Positions 1-8,282 are shown, counted from the first letter of the stretch. The stretch is 28,109 nt of DNA from Deltaproteobacteria bacterium (GCA_020348625.1 CP070752.1:1807657-1835765); one strand, 5' to 3'. The notes: a model not told the origin generated them from the letters alone. Made by a program: numbers and translations.

Positions 1-5
1 GAGCA

Positions 6-176
6 TGGAGATATCTTTCTTTGCTCTGCCCTCTAAACAAGCTCCCGTACAGGGTCGTTTCAAACCGGCGCACCGCCCCATAAGCCTTAGCACTAAGGTA
101 GCAGCCTGTGTGCGCCGTTTTGAAACGCCCACTCCTCTGAACCATGGGAGGACAGAGTCAAAAAAAGACATCTCCA
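6..176. repeat. Long imperfect palindrome, about 170 bp, in a gene-free region
   Basis: The two halves are complementary around a centre near 91.5. The core CCTTAG-CA-CTAAGG lies at 85-98. The next arm pair is 56-73 with 110-127, 18 bases with one mismatch. An outer pair, TGGAGAT at 6-12 with ATCTCCA at 170-176, continues inward with small offsets (GCTCTG at 23-28 with CAGAGT at 153-158). An 84-codon reading frame (5-259) crosses it but looks like a by-product of the palindrome, since it resembles no family I know. This could be a MITE-like insertion, a large hairpin RNA, or the end of a mobile element cut by the window edge. Confidence 0.6.
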
Positions 177-204
177 CGCTGACCATACCGTTTCTTTCAT
201 GTAT

Positions 205-229
205 AACCCTGAAGCGAAGCTTCGGGGTT
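205..229. repeat. Short hairpin
   Basis: AACCCTGAAG at 205-214 pairs with CTTCGGGGTT at 220-229. This gives a 10-bp stem with one G-T wobble and a 5-base loop. No T-tract follows on either strand, so it is not a clear intrinsic terminator. The rest of 177-453 holds no gene I can support; another inverted repeat, GCGTCA...TGACGC, lies near 330-358. This stretch is the 3' flank of the minus-strand kinase gene. Confidence 0.4.
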
Positions 230-453
230 TGTGCTAAAGAGCGAGCCTATTCAGGTTGATGGTATAGAGCAGTATGTATAGGGTGATATGGAGATTTTTT
301 GTTGATGGGATCAGAATGACGGGCATAAGGGCGTCATACGGGCACGCTTTCGTGACGCGCCATCATAGTTTGGGCAGCATAAAGGATCAACGGTGGTCTA
401 TTGAGCCTAACCTAGTTGTGTTGGGAGGGCTGCGTTCAGTGATGCACCCCTAG

Positions 454-2565
454 TTAACCATGCAATGCGGTTTTTACGGCGAGGCCAAGTTGATCAAGGG
501 TGTAGGGCTTTCTCACATAGGCTCCTGCGCCCAGTCTCTGAGCCTCTCTGACAAGCTTTGTTTCGGAAAACCCGCTCACCAGAATCGCCTTCTGACCCGG
601 GTGCAGCTTGAGGATTCTCCTGTAGGTCTCGAGGCCGTCGATGCCAGGATCCATTATCATATCAAGTATGAGGAGATCTGCCGACTCTTTCTTCATGTAG
701 GCGACAGCCTCTTCCCCGTTTGATACGGATATTGCGGAATAACCTAATTGTTTCAGCATGCCCGATGCGATTTGTCTTTGCTCTTTCACATCGTCTACAA
801 CCAAAACTGAGGCACCGTTGCCACGGTAATCTTCAAAAGATTGAAGCAGTTCATCTTTTACTTGCTTTTCTCTGGTTATGGGAAGATAAAGGGTGAAGGC
901 GGTTCCTTTGCCTACATTGCTCTCAACGTCAATATAGCCCTTATGGTCTTTTACAGTGCCCCACACAACAGCCATACCTAATCCCGTTCCGCTTCTACCC
1001 ATTACCTTCTTGGTATAAAAGGGCTCAAATATCTTTTCCAGATCCGCCGCCGCGATCCCGATTCCTGTATCAGAAACGGTGAGGGTCACATACTCGCCTT
1101 CTTCGATGGTTTCAAAGCTTTTGAGTTGACCTTGAACAGTTCTATTTTGTGTAGATACGGAAATTGTGCCCCCATTCTTCATTGCCTCGGCAGCATTAGA
1201 GACAAGGTTCATTATGGTTTTCGAGAGGTGGACCGGCGAGCCGAGGATCGGAAGCAGGTTTGGTTCTAAGCTGATATCTACGTCAATGTGGGGGTGGTAG
1301 AGCCTCAGTTTTTCATGTTCCGGGCTCTTGAAGTATTCAGTGATGATATCGTTGAGATTTACCACCTCAGCTGTGGGCACCCCTCTGCGTGCAAGAGTCA
1401 GCAGATCCTGCACGATAGTCGCTGCCTTTTGCCCGGATTCCTGCATGGTTATGAGAGGTTTTCGAAGCGGGTTGTTCTCGGAGAGCTGCATGAGCAGTAA
1501 TTCGGGGTAGCCAACGATCCCGCCCAGGATATTGTTCAGGTCATGGGCTACACCGCCTGCGAGGGTGCCGATGGCCTCCATCTTTTGAGCTCGCTGGAGC
1601 CTGTCCTCGAGGTCTCTCTTTTGTTCCTCTGCCTGCTTGAGGCTCGAAATATCTCGATTATAAATCACCGAACCGACGAATTCACCGTTTCCGTTGTAGA
1701 TCGCCTTTTCCTTTCTCCACACGGGTATAGGTGAACCATCACTGGAAACAAGTTCCACCTCGCCTTCGACATATCCCGTATCTTTCAGGGTTTGAAACTT
1801 TTGTTCAAAAAAGCCCCTCGTACCAGGAGAAAAGAACTCGGTCGTGTGGTTTCCAACGATTTTCTCCTTATTGCGTTTCAGTAAGGCTTGATGCGTCTTA
1901 TTGCAATCTACAACATTTCCTCGAACATCAAGGACCTCCACGCCATCTGGTGCAGCCTCAAACAGTGTCCGGTAATTCTCTTTTTTCTCCAGGCTTTTGC
2001 TAATTTCTCGTATCATGTTATACAGATCAAAGCTCTCCAGTGCATTGGAGCTATTGAGCAAGATGATAGACAAGAGCGAAAGGGCTGTATCGGGGATGGT
2101 TGCTGTGTCTTTTTCCATGAGCCCTACGAACATACCTCTCACTCTGGAACTGGTGGCCATTACGTGGAGCAGGAGCTGGCGTTCATAGTTTCTCGTGGAG
2201 ACAATAACGGATCTTCTCTCCCTCAAGGTCCAGGCAAAGGTTCCATTATCGATCAGAAAGTCCACCTCATTTTGTAAGAAGGCTTTAGCGCGCTTGGGCT
2301 TGCAGCTTGCGAGGGCAAAGCTGTTATCCGTATCGTCGATGAGGTAGAAGGCCAAGGTTTGGAAGGGGATCAGGCGTTGGACCCGAGATCTGGTTTCCTC
2401 CAAGATAACGGAAGGCTCTTGAAGCTTGTTGATGCTGGGCTGAAAATCTCCGAGGGAGGCTGCCATCTCCAGTACGTCAAGCGTGAAGCGGTTGACCTCC
2501 TCCAAATACTGAATTCGCTCTTCCAAGTACTTGGTATTCACTTTTTTCTGAGGTTTGTTGGCCAT
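454..2565 (-). CDS. Hybrid sensor histidine kinase / response regulator (GAF-like, PAS, HisKA, HATPase, REC)
   Basis: A 703-residue cytoplasmic hybrid kinase. A short N-terminal coiled segment precedes a GAF-like region (about 45-190) and a PAS domain (about 197-308). The phosphoacceptor helix carries H341 (H-D-L-N-N). The ATPase domain shows the N box around N453-N457, DTGIG at 499-503 and GTGLG at 526-530. A C-terminal receiver has acidic D591/D592, phospho-acceptor D635, S664 and K686. There is no membrane segment, so it should sense an intracellular ligand or redox state through GAF/PAS; the signal cannot be told from sequence. No output domain follows the receiver, so phosphate is probably passed to a regulator encoded elsewhere. 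The start lies 1 bp after the stop of the HDOD gene, so translation is probably coupled. No hydrophobic anchor, frameshift or missing catalytic residue is seen. Confidence 0.93.
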   Translation of the reverse strand: MANKPQKKVNTKYLEERIQYLEEVNRFTLDVLEMAASLGDFQPSINKLQEPSVILEETRSRVQRLIPFQTLAFYLIDDTDNSFALASCKPKRAKAFLQNEVDFLIDNGTFAWTLRERRSVIVSTRNYERQLLLHVMATSSRVRGMFVGLMEKDTATIPDTALSLLSIILLNSSNALESFDLYNMIREISKSLEKKENYRTLFEAAPDGVEVLDVRGNVVDCNKTHQALLKRNKEKIVGNHTTEFFSPGTRGFFEQKFQTLKDTGYVEGEVELVSSDGSPIPVWRKEKAIYNGNGEFVGSVIYNRDISSLKQAEEQKRDLEDRLQRAQKMEAIGTLAGGVAHDLNNILGGIVGYPELLLMQLSENNPLRKPLITMQESGQKAATIVQDLLTLARRGVPTAEVVNLNDIITEYFKSPEHEKLRLYHPHIDVDISLEPNLLPILGSPVHLSKTIMNLVSNAAEAMKNGGTISVSTQNRTVQGQLKSFETIEEGEYVTLTVSDTGIGIAAADLEKIFEPFYTKKVMGRSGTGLGMAVVWGTVKDHKGYIDVESNVGKGTAFTLYLPITREKQVKDELLQSFEDYRGNGASVLVVDDVKEQRQIASGMLKQLGYSAISVSNGEEAVAYMKKESADLLILDMIMDPGIDGLETYRRILKLHPGQKAILVSGFSETKLVREAQRLGAGAYVRKPYTLDQLGLAVKTALHG

Positions 2566-2566
2566 C

Positions 2567-3823
2567 TTAGAACAGTAACTGTATGATCTCCTCGATTTGA
2601 CGTTCCATCTGTTTTATGGCTGTAGATAGAATATTCGGCGACAGTTCAAGGCTTTTCCAGGCGTCGGGATTCAGCGACGGAACGAATCGCTCACCGCTAG
2701 AGCCTCTGCCGACAGCGTTCGTCATGATATCGGCTAAATGTATTATTGCTGGTTCAAGCGGGTCCTTGGATTCTTGTGGAGAATGGTGATACTTGACGCT
2801 GTTCTCAAGAGAAACGGGGAGCTTCCATTTCTTTAAGAGTAGGCCGCCTATCGTCGAGTGATCAAAGCCCAAGGTCTCATGCTCTGAGTTGTGCAAGAGA
2901 TCATCATCCTGCCTTGCCTTTATGAGAGCATTCCTGGCCTGAATGGGAACATAGCTATACAAAATGAGACGCCCGATATCGTGGAGCAAACCTGCTACGA
3001 AAACCCGTTCAGTATTCGGGATTTTCTTATAGCTTCCGATAATTCGGGCGCAGATACCGCATGCAAGACTGTGCTCCCAGAAGGATCGCATGTGAATAAG
3101 GTCAGAGGGGATTTTTCTGAATACACTAATAATATCCATTCCCAGAGCCAGGGTGGTGAGCTGCCTAGTTCCCACTATAGTTACAGCGCGGGATAAGGTA
3201 TCTATCTTAGACGGAAAACCGTAAAAGGTGCTGTTGACAATCTTCAAAAGGCGAGCGGAGAGACTCGTATCTTTGCTAATGATTTTTGCGATGTCACTGG
3301 CTGAGCTATCCGGTCTATTGATAGCCTCGTTAATTTGAACATACATGGTTGGTAATGATGGAAGTTTTACATGACCACTAATAAGTTCGTTGGGGTCTAT
3401 TTTTGCCGTCGTATGCTTGGTTATCCTACAAGAGGGGCTTATGCTCTTCTCGTCGTTTTCAGGGATTCTAACCTTCCGTTTGTTCGTTGCACCTGATCGC
3501 TTGCGGCCCTCCCTGATACAGCAGATGTGGAATAGCTCTCGAATGGCTGGATGCTCTAAGTCTGCATGTTGAAAAGGCCCTGTTAACGATTGCCTTACCT
3601 CTTCAATGACTGCTGGGTCTAGTTGTGATACTGCATCTGCCTCAATATCTACCTGTTTGACATTCTCGATATTGGCTTCGATCACTCCCCACATTTTGAG
3701 GATCAGCAGATGCTTTGGCGTTAGCTTTGTCCCCTTGGACAGCAGAAAACGGCCATCGAGGTTTGCAAGATCTTCTGCCAGCACCATGGCCGGCTTTAAT
3801 TCTGCAACATTGATGATACCCAT
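2567..3823 (-). CDS. HDOD-domain signalling protein
   Basis: A 418-residue protein. Residues 1-60 resemble the small N-terminal module seen ahead of some HD-GYP/HDOD proteins. A basic, low-complexity linker (about 104-140) is followed by an HDOD domain (about 147-345) with the typical LPSLP...I..A..RPD...DIA..I..D..L.ARLLKIVNS pattern. Unlike many HDOD domains it keeps an HD pair (H281-D282, HDIGRL), but no GYP motif follows, so I do not call it a cyclic-di-GMP phosphodiesterase. HDOD proteins generally act as scaffolds or signalling partners beside two-component kinases. That fits the hybrid kinase immediately downstream in the same transcription unit. The ATG at 3823 is the first good start. 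Confidence 0.88.
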   Translation of the reverse strand: MGIINVAELKPAMVLAEDLANLDGRFLLSKGTKLTPKHLLILKMWGVIEANIENVKQVDIEADAVSQLDPAVIEEVRQSLTGPFQHADLEHPAIRELFHICCIREGRKRSGATNKRKVRIPENDEKSISPSCRITKHTTAKIDPNELISGHVKLPSLPTMYVQINEAINRPDSSASDIAKIISKDTSLSARLLKIVNSTFYGFPSKIDTLSRAVTIVGTRQLTTLALGMDIISVFRKIPSDLIHMRSFWEHSLACGICARIIGSYKKIPNTERVFVAGLLHDIGRLILYSYVPIQARNALIKARQDDDLLHNSEHETLGFDHSTIGGLLLKKWKLPVSLENSVKYHHSPQESKDPLEPAIIHLADIMTNAVGRGSSGERFVPSLNPDAWKSLELSPNILSTAIKQMERQIEEIIQLLF

Positions 3824-4271
3824 GGTTGTGTTGAAACCTTTTGATTAGGAGTTATGAATATGCGGTAGAGCATATCAATTTACCATATGGTTGTATCGGC
3901 TGGTTTTTCAGAATTCTTTAGGGCTTATGCCTTCCAGACGTGCCCATGTTTGTTATGAAAAATCCATGAGCATAGTGTGGCACGGTGATGGCCAACAGAG
4001 AGAAACGGGGGGACGGGGGGGACGGTTTCCGCACCCTAGGCGGTGGGAGCAAGAGAGAGGTTTAGGGAGATCATTTCACTCGCCAGGAGGCTCATCGGAG
4101 CAGCAAAGCGATTCACGTTATGGCTATCCAAGAAAAAGCTTTTGTGGTAGATAGTAAAACATCCAGATCTCTTGGGCCTGGAGGTTTTATTGATGAAATA
4201 CATCGGTTTTGCTGGGTGAGGATTAGCCAGCTTATTTCATAGACCCTAATTGCTTGTATGGAGGTGGAACA
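3824..4271. other. Divergent intergenic region with small palindromes and a G-run tract
   Basis: This 448-bp gap separates the minus-strand signalling pair from the plus-strand thiolase pair and must hold promoters for both. I see a perfect inverted repeat ATATGC-N6-GCATAT at 3858-3875, close to the HDOD start. A tract at 4007-4025 has G runs of 6, 7 and 2 separated by AC. A nested stem has ATGAAATA at 4193-4200 pairing with TATTTCAT at 4233-4240, enclosing GCTGG at 4211-4215 and CCAGC at 4227-4231, 32 bp before the thiolase start. An 87-codon frame at 3891-4154 has no recognisable content. No confident -35/-10 pair was found. Confidence 0.4.
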
Positions 4272-5549
4272 ATGGCCCGAAGAAAACGTAAACTTGGCAG
4301 AGGAGTCGCTATTGTCGGGACCGGCATGTCGGCCTTTGGGATCCGACCAGACGTTACCAACCGAGAGTTGTTTGCAGAGGCCTTTCTCGAGATGAGGCGG
4401 TCAGTGGATAAAGAGTTCGATCCGCAAGATATCGAGGCCCTGTATATAGGGAATTGTGGAGCCGAGATGTGGGAGTCGCAGACAGCGATAGGTGCCTTGT
4501 GCGCAAATGAAGTGGGCATCAGCCCCCGACCTGCGCTCAAGATTGAGGATGCCTGTGCAAGCAGTTCTGTGGCGTTACGAGAAGGTATCATGGGTATTGC
4601 CTCTGGCATGTATGATATAGTCGCGGCCGGTGGTACCGAGAAGATGAGTACCCTGTCGACAAACTGGACGACCATGGCCCTTGCCTGCGGTTCGGATACC
4701 TCTTATGAGGGTGCAGCCGGGTTTACCTTTCCGGGTCTCTATGCCTCGATGGCAACGGCACACATGGAGCGGTACGGAACTACCCACGACGATATGTTGC
4801 GGGTAGCCATAAAGAACCACAGCAATGGGGCCCTGAACCCGAAGGCCCATTTTCCCATGACCATTAAGGAGGTCATGAAGATGCGCATCGCCAAGGCAAA
4901 GGAAAAAGGGACCCCCATTCCGAGTTGGGCAGACGAAATGGCATTCCTGAACGATCCCCGGTATAATCCGGTGATCGCGTGGCCGAACACGCTGTTTGAC
5001 TGTTGTCCGGTAACCGACGGGGCAGCGTGTATCCTTCTGGTGGCTGAGGAGCTGGCCACGGACTTCACCGATACCCCCATCTATATCATCGGCTCGGGGC
5101 AGGCCAGCGGCCAAAACCTCCACGACCGAGACACCCTCACCTCGATACCCGCGGCTACGATAGCAGCACAACAGGCCTATGAAATGGCAGATGTGAAACC
5201 TCAGGATATCGATATCGCCGAAGTTCACGACTGTTTCACGATTGCCGAGATCATGGCCATCGCCGATGTGGGCTTCTTTAGAGAGGGCAAGGAGGCGGCC
5301 ATGGCTGCAGCTGAAGGCAAGACCGCCCGAAACGGCATAAAGCCGGTCAACGTTTCCGGAGGGCTCAAGTGCAAGGGACATCCGGTGGGGGCGACCGGTT
5401 CTGCCCAGATTGTGGAGATATTTGAGCAGATGAGAGGTTCAGCCGGGGCTCGACAGGTCACGGGCAAGGACATCAAGCTCGCCCTAACCCATAACATCGG
5501 TGCTCATGGGACTACCGCTGTTGTTCAAATCTATGAAAGGAGGCAGTAG
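4272..5549 (+). CDS. SCP2-type thiolase / acetyl-CoA acyltransferase family protein
   Basis: A 425-residue thiolase. The nucleophilic cysteine is C95 (E-D-A-C-A-S). Residues 319-322 read HDCF, the SCP2-thiolase form of the NEAF motif that supplies a second cysteine (C321). GHPVGAT holds H370, and a terminal THNIGAHG (406-413) completes the active site. It should cleave a 3-oxoacyl-CoA, or run the reverse condensation; the substrate cannot be told from sequence. GGAGG at 4260-4264 sits 7 bases before the ATG at 4272, so this start is preferred over an upstream in-frame TTG at 4254. The next gene is 2 bp away and encodes a DUF35 protein, a standard partner for this thiolase class; the two probably form one complex. 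BbsB of benzoylsuccinyl-CoA thiolase is a related precedent. Confidence 0.93.
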   Translation: MARRKRKLGRGVAIVGTGMSAFGIRPDVTNRELFAEAFLEMRRSVDKEFDPQDIEALYIGNCGAEMWESQTAIGALCANEVGISPRPALKIEDACASSSVALREGIMGIASGMYDIVAAGGTEKMSTLSTNWTTMALACGSDTSYEGAAGFTFPGLYASMATAHMERYGTTHDDMLRVAIKNHSNGALNPKAHFPMTIKEVMKMRIAKAKEKGTPIPSWADEMAFLNDPRYNPVIAWPNTLFDCCPVTDGAACILLVAEELATDFTDTPIYIIGSGQASGQNLHDRDTLTSIPAATIAAQQAYEMADVKPQDIDIAEVHDCFTIAEIMAIADVGFFREGKEAAMAAAEGKTARNGIKPVNVSGGLKCKGHPVGATGSAQIVEIFEQMRGSAGARQVTGKDIKLALTHNIGAHGTTAVVQIYERRQ

Positions 5550-5551
5550 CG

Positions 5552-5986
5552 ATGAAAGAGAAACCATTTACCATTGCAGCCTTTGAAGGCTTCTTGCAGG
5601 AGAAGAAACTTATGGGTTCTCGGTGCACCCAATGCGGTGCACTCTGGCTGCCACCACGTCCCATATGCCTCAACTGTAAGCATGACGAAATGGAATGGAC
5701 TGAATTCAGTGGCAAGGGAAAGCTCGCTGCATTTACGGTTATCGGGGTTGGCCCCATGCCCATGATCGATTCAGGCTATAACCGAGACAACCCTTACTGC
5801 GCTGGTATCGTCGAGGTCGAGGAAGGGCCACGGATCAGTGCACAGATACTCGGCGTCGATGTTGGCCATCCGGAGAACATCGAGATCGGTACCCCCTTGA
5901 CAGCAGATTTCGTAGAACGCGGAAGCTGGCATTTTGTGGAGGAGCTCGCGAAGAACAAAAAGACGTATCTAATTTTTCGGGCCTAG
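5552..5986 (+). CDS. DUF35 zinc-ribbon / OB-fold protein, thiolase partner
   Basis: A 144-residue protein with an N-terminal helical stretch, a rubredoxin-like zinc ribbon (C25-x2-C28, C39-x2-C42) and an OB-fold from about residue 50 to the end (G-K-G-K-L-A-A-F-T-V-I-G is typical). Proteins of this family bind thiolases or HMG-CoA synthases and help hold or channel the acyl-CoA. The ATG is 2 bp after the thiolase stop, with AGGAGG inside the end of that gene, so the two are co-translated. No enzyme residues of its own are seen. It ends 45 bp before a dispersed repeat, and no separate terminator is visible unless the repeat acts as one. Confidence 0.92.
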   Translation: MKEKPFTIAAFEGFLQEKKLMGSRCTQCGALWLPPRPICLNCKHDEMEWTEFSGKGKLAAFTVIGVGPMPMIDSGYNRDNPYCAGIVEVEEGPRISAQILGVDVGHPENIEIGTPLTADFVERGSWHFVEELAKNKKTYLIFRA

Positions 5987-6031
5987 CCTGGCAGAGTATT
6001 GTCGAGATGCCTCTTCCCGTGATATAAGCCT

Positions 6032-6315
6032 GAGACCTTCGCAAAACCTGACAATTCCCGTCATCCTAGAAAAAGACGATGGGCTTTTTTGCAGTGACTG
6101 GCGGCCCGCGACGAGCTCGGCCGAGTCGAAGGGTGCTGTCTTTTCGCAACTTATCAGTGGGGGAAACGGCAGCCCTGAGCCTGTCGAAGGGAATGCGAAG
6201 GGGGCAGAACTCCTCCATGGATAAGTTGCTGAAAAGATCCCGCTTTTTAGCGGGAGAGCCGCGGAACCGAGGAGAAGCCCATCGTCTTTAAGAAATAGGC
6301 GTTATGCAAAACTCT
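6032..6315. repeat. Dispersed self-complementary repeat, copy 1 (284 bp)
   Basis: This element recurs at 11646-11896. Both begin GAGACCTT(C/T)/GACCTTTG-like and end in CTCT after a ...GCGTTAT... segment. Internally it folds on itself: AAAGACGATGGGCTT (6072-6086) pairs perfectly with 6275-6289. Inside that, 6139-6155 pairs with 6220-6237 apart from one bulged base. A core contains CCTGAGCCTGTCGAAGGG. Relative to copy 2 it carries about 25 extra bases near 6105-6130 and a small hairpin CCCGCT-TTTT-AGCGGG near 6239-6254. A 70-codon frame inside is not credible as a gene. No transposase is linked, so it is best called MITE-like or a structured intergenic repeat. Confidence 0.8.
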
Positions 6316-6387
6316 GTAGCCTATGTGCAGTTTCGGAAAGAAGTGGATTTGGATTGAATTCACAAATAAAATCATTAGATTTTAGAT

Positions 6388-6403
6388 CATGATATGGATC
6401 ATG
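6388..6403. promoter_or_regulatory. Palindrome upstream of nifS (candidate operator)
   Basis: CATGAT-ATGG-ATCATG forms a 6-bp inverted repeat about 80 bp before the nifS start, in AT-rich DNA. TAGAAT at 6423-6428 could be a -10 box, but no good -35 lies at the right distance. It may bind an Fe-S- or cysteine-responsive regulator of the operon; this is inference, as I cannot match it to a known IscR or CysB site. Confidence 0.3.
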
Positions 6404-6483
6404 TACTCGGATGAAAACGTGGTAGAATAGAGGATGATGACAGAACGTGCGATAAAGAGGTAAACTGAATTAAGGAGGGGGTA

Positions 6484-7674
6484 ATGCCTGGAAGAGAGAT
6501 CTATATGGATAACAATGCAACAACACCTCTTCATCCCGAGGTCAAAAAGGCGATGATAGAGGCTATGGACGTATTTGGCAATCCTTCCAGCCTCCATGCT
6601 TTTGGCAGACAGGCGAGACATCTTGTTGAAGCAGCGCGCGAAAAAGTCGCTTCATTCATTGGTTGCTCACCAGAGGAGATCATGTTTGTTGGAAGTGGTT
6701 CAGAGGCAAATAACACGGTATTATCTGCCCTGACCTGCCAACGAGAGCAGTGTGCTTATCGTCGAGAAGGAGTCAATGAGATTATAACATCAACTATCGA
6801 GCACCCCTGTGTGCTGGAGACATCTAAGTGTCTTCGGGAGAGGGGTATTGATGTTCTCTACTTGGAGGTGGATCAGTACGGAAAAGTGAGCCTTGAACAA
6901 TTGAGGGATTCGCTTACCGAAAGCACAGGACTCGTATCGGTGATGATGGCAAACAACGAAATCGGCACCATACAGGATATCAAGGGGATTGCAGAGATTG
7001 TGCATGAACGGGGTGCAGTGTTTCACACGGATGCCGTTCAAGCAGTAGGTAAGATACCGGTTAATGTGCGGGAGCTGGATGTTGATTTCCTTACGCTTTC
7101 CGGCCACAAAATGTACGGGCCAAAAGGTATCGGTGCGTTGTATGTAAAGAAAGGGGCTCCGTTTTGCCCCCTGATTCGCGGCGGGCACCAGGAAAGAGGC
7201 AGGCGTGCTGGAACGGAAAATACGCTTGGGATAATTGGCCTAGGAAAGGCTGTTGAGATGCGCGCTCAAGAAATGAAATCTGATGAAAAGCATCTGCTCG
7301 AAATGAAAGCGGCACTGAAAAAGGGCATAGAAGAGAATATTCCTGATGTGCGATTTGTAGGGCATCCTACCGATTGTATTCCTAACACATTGAATGTGTC
7401 GTTTGAGGGGGCTGAGGGAGAAGCGATCATACTGTACCTGGATCTTGAGGGAATTGCAGTCTCAACAGGGTCTGCATGTGCGTCAGGTTCTCTCGATCCC
7501 TCCCACGTGATTCTCGCAACGGGGTTGCCGGCAGAATGCGCTCACGGTTCAATACGCATTAGTCTAGGCCGCGAGAACACCATGGAAGAGATAGCGTATA
7601 TGATTGATACACTACCTCGTGTAATAGGGAAGATCAGGGATATGTCAACAGTTTATGGGAGGAGGGTGCAATGA
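6484..7674 (+). CDS. nifS: Cysteine desulfurase NifS
   Basis: A 396-residue PLP enzyme that takes sulfur from cysteine for Fe-S cluster assembly. Visible residues are the N-terminal MDNNATTP, H107 stacking over PLP, D183, the Schiff-base lysine K209 in SGHKM, and the persulfide cysteine C332 in STGSACASG. The short loop around C332 and the overall length match group I (NifS/IscS) desulfurases. AAGGAGG at 6472-6478 with proper spacing supports the ATG. It overlaps nifU by 4 bases (ATGA), which implies tight coupling. I use NifS rather than IscS because the partner scaffold carries a NifU-type ferredoxin-like domain. No nitrogenase gene is in the window, so the role is probably general Fe-S assembly. 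Confidence 0.96.
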   Translation: MPGREIYMDNNATTPLHPEVKKAMIEAMDVFGNPSSLHAFGRQARHLVEAAREKVASFIGCSPEEIMFVGSGSEANNTVLSALTCQREQCAYRREGVNEIITSTIEHPCVLETSKCLRERGIDVLYLEVDQYGKVSLEQLRDSLTESTGLVSVMMANNEIGTIQDIKGIAEIVHERGAVFHTDAVQAVGKIPVNVRELDVDFLTLSGHKMYGPKGIGALYVKKGAPFCPLIRGGHQERGRRAGTENTLGIIGLGKAVEMRAQEMKSDEKHLLEMKAALKKGIEENIPDVRFVGHPTDCIPNTLNVSFEGAEGEAIILYLDLEGIAVSTGSACASGSLDPSHVILATGLPAECAHGSIRISLGRENTMEEIAYMIDTLPRVIGKIRDMSTVYGRRVQ

Positions 7675-8282
7675 CTGAAGCCGGTTGGGCATACACAGAT
7701 GTCGTTAAGGAACATTTCATGAACCCCAAGAACATTCTCATGGATGAAGATAGTTATGAGGAAGACGGCAAGGGCGTTACTGGGAATGTGAAGTGCGGCG
7801 ATGAGATGATCGTGGTCATCAAGGTCGATAAGGAAAAAGGAATTATCACTGACTGCAAATGGAAGACCTTTGGCTGTGCAAGCGCCATTGCGAGCACCTC
7901 TGTTCTCTCCGAACTGGTCAAGGGGATGAAGTTAGATGATGCCTATAATCTATCCGCAAAAGATATCAACAGAGAGCTTGGTGGTTTACCGGAGCATAAG
8001 GTGCATTGTTCCGTGCTGGGCGACAAGGCGCTGCGCATGGCGATAAACGATTATTACGTCCGCAACGGAATGGAAGACAAGGTTAAGAAGGAGGAAGAGC
8101 GGGTTGTGTGTAAATGCATGAACATTACTGACCAGGAAATTGAACATGCTGTTCTGGAAGGTGCGAGAACCTTTTATGAGCTCCAGGAGATGACCAAGGT
8201 TGGAACCGGCTGTGGGGAGTGTGAACAGGAAGTGACCGAACTCTTAGAGGCCTATAAGAACAAGCACTTCTGTGAGGTGTGA
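7671..8282 (+). CDS. nifU: NifU-like Fe-S scaffold (IscU domain + BFD-like [2Fe-2S] domain, no Nfu domain)
   Basis: A 203-residue scaffold that receives sulfur from NifS and assembles clusters. Residues 1-133 form the IscU domain with the three ligand cysteines C42, C69 and C113 and D44. Residues 143-197 form a Fer2_BFD domain with C147-x-C149 and C181-x2-C184, expected to hold a permanent [2Fe-2S] cluster. Full-length NifU of diazotrophs is about 300 residues and ends with an Nfu domain (CxxC); that third domain is absent here and the stop is clean, so this is a two-domain form rather than a broken gene. The start overlaps the nifS stop. cysK follows after 66 bp. Confidence 0.94.
   Translation: MTEAGWAYTDVVKEHFMNPKNILMDEDSYEEDGKGVTGNVKCGDEMIVVIKVDKEKGIITDCKWKTFGCASAIASTSVLSELVKGMKLDDAYNLSAKDINRELGGLPEHKVHCSVLGDKALRMAINDYYVRNGMEDKVKKEEERVVCKCMNITDQEIEHAVLEGARTFYELQEMTKVGTGCGECEQEVTELLEAYKNKHFCEV

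Noticed and set aside
5..259. 84-codon plus-strand frame at the window start
   Set aside because: It runs through the palindrome, has no ribosome binding site, and its composition resembles no protein family.
3891..4154. 87-codon frame between the divergent operons
   Set aside because: Low-complexity Gly/Arg translation of the G-run tract, no start signal.
4575..5381. 268-codon minus-strand frame opposite the thiolase
   Set aside because: It lies wholly within a well-supported gene on the other strand and has no family features.
6079..6291. 70-codon frame in repeat copy 1 and a similar one at 11617-11814
   Set aside because: Both arise from the same structured repeat, shared in part only because the DNA is repeated; indels shift the frames.
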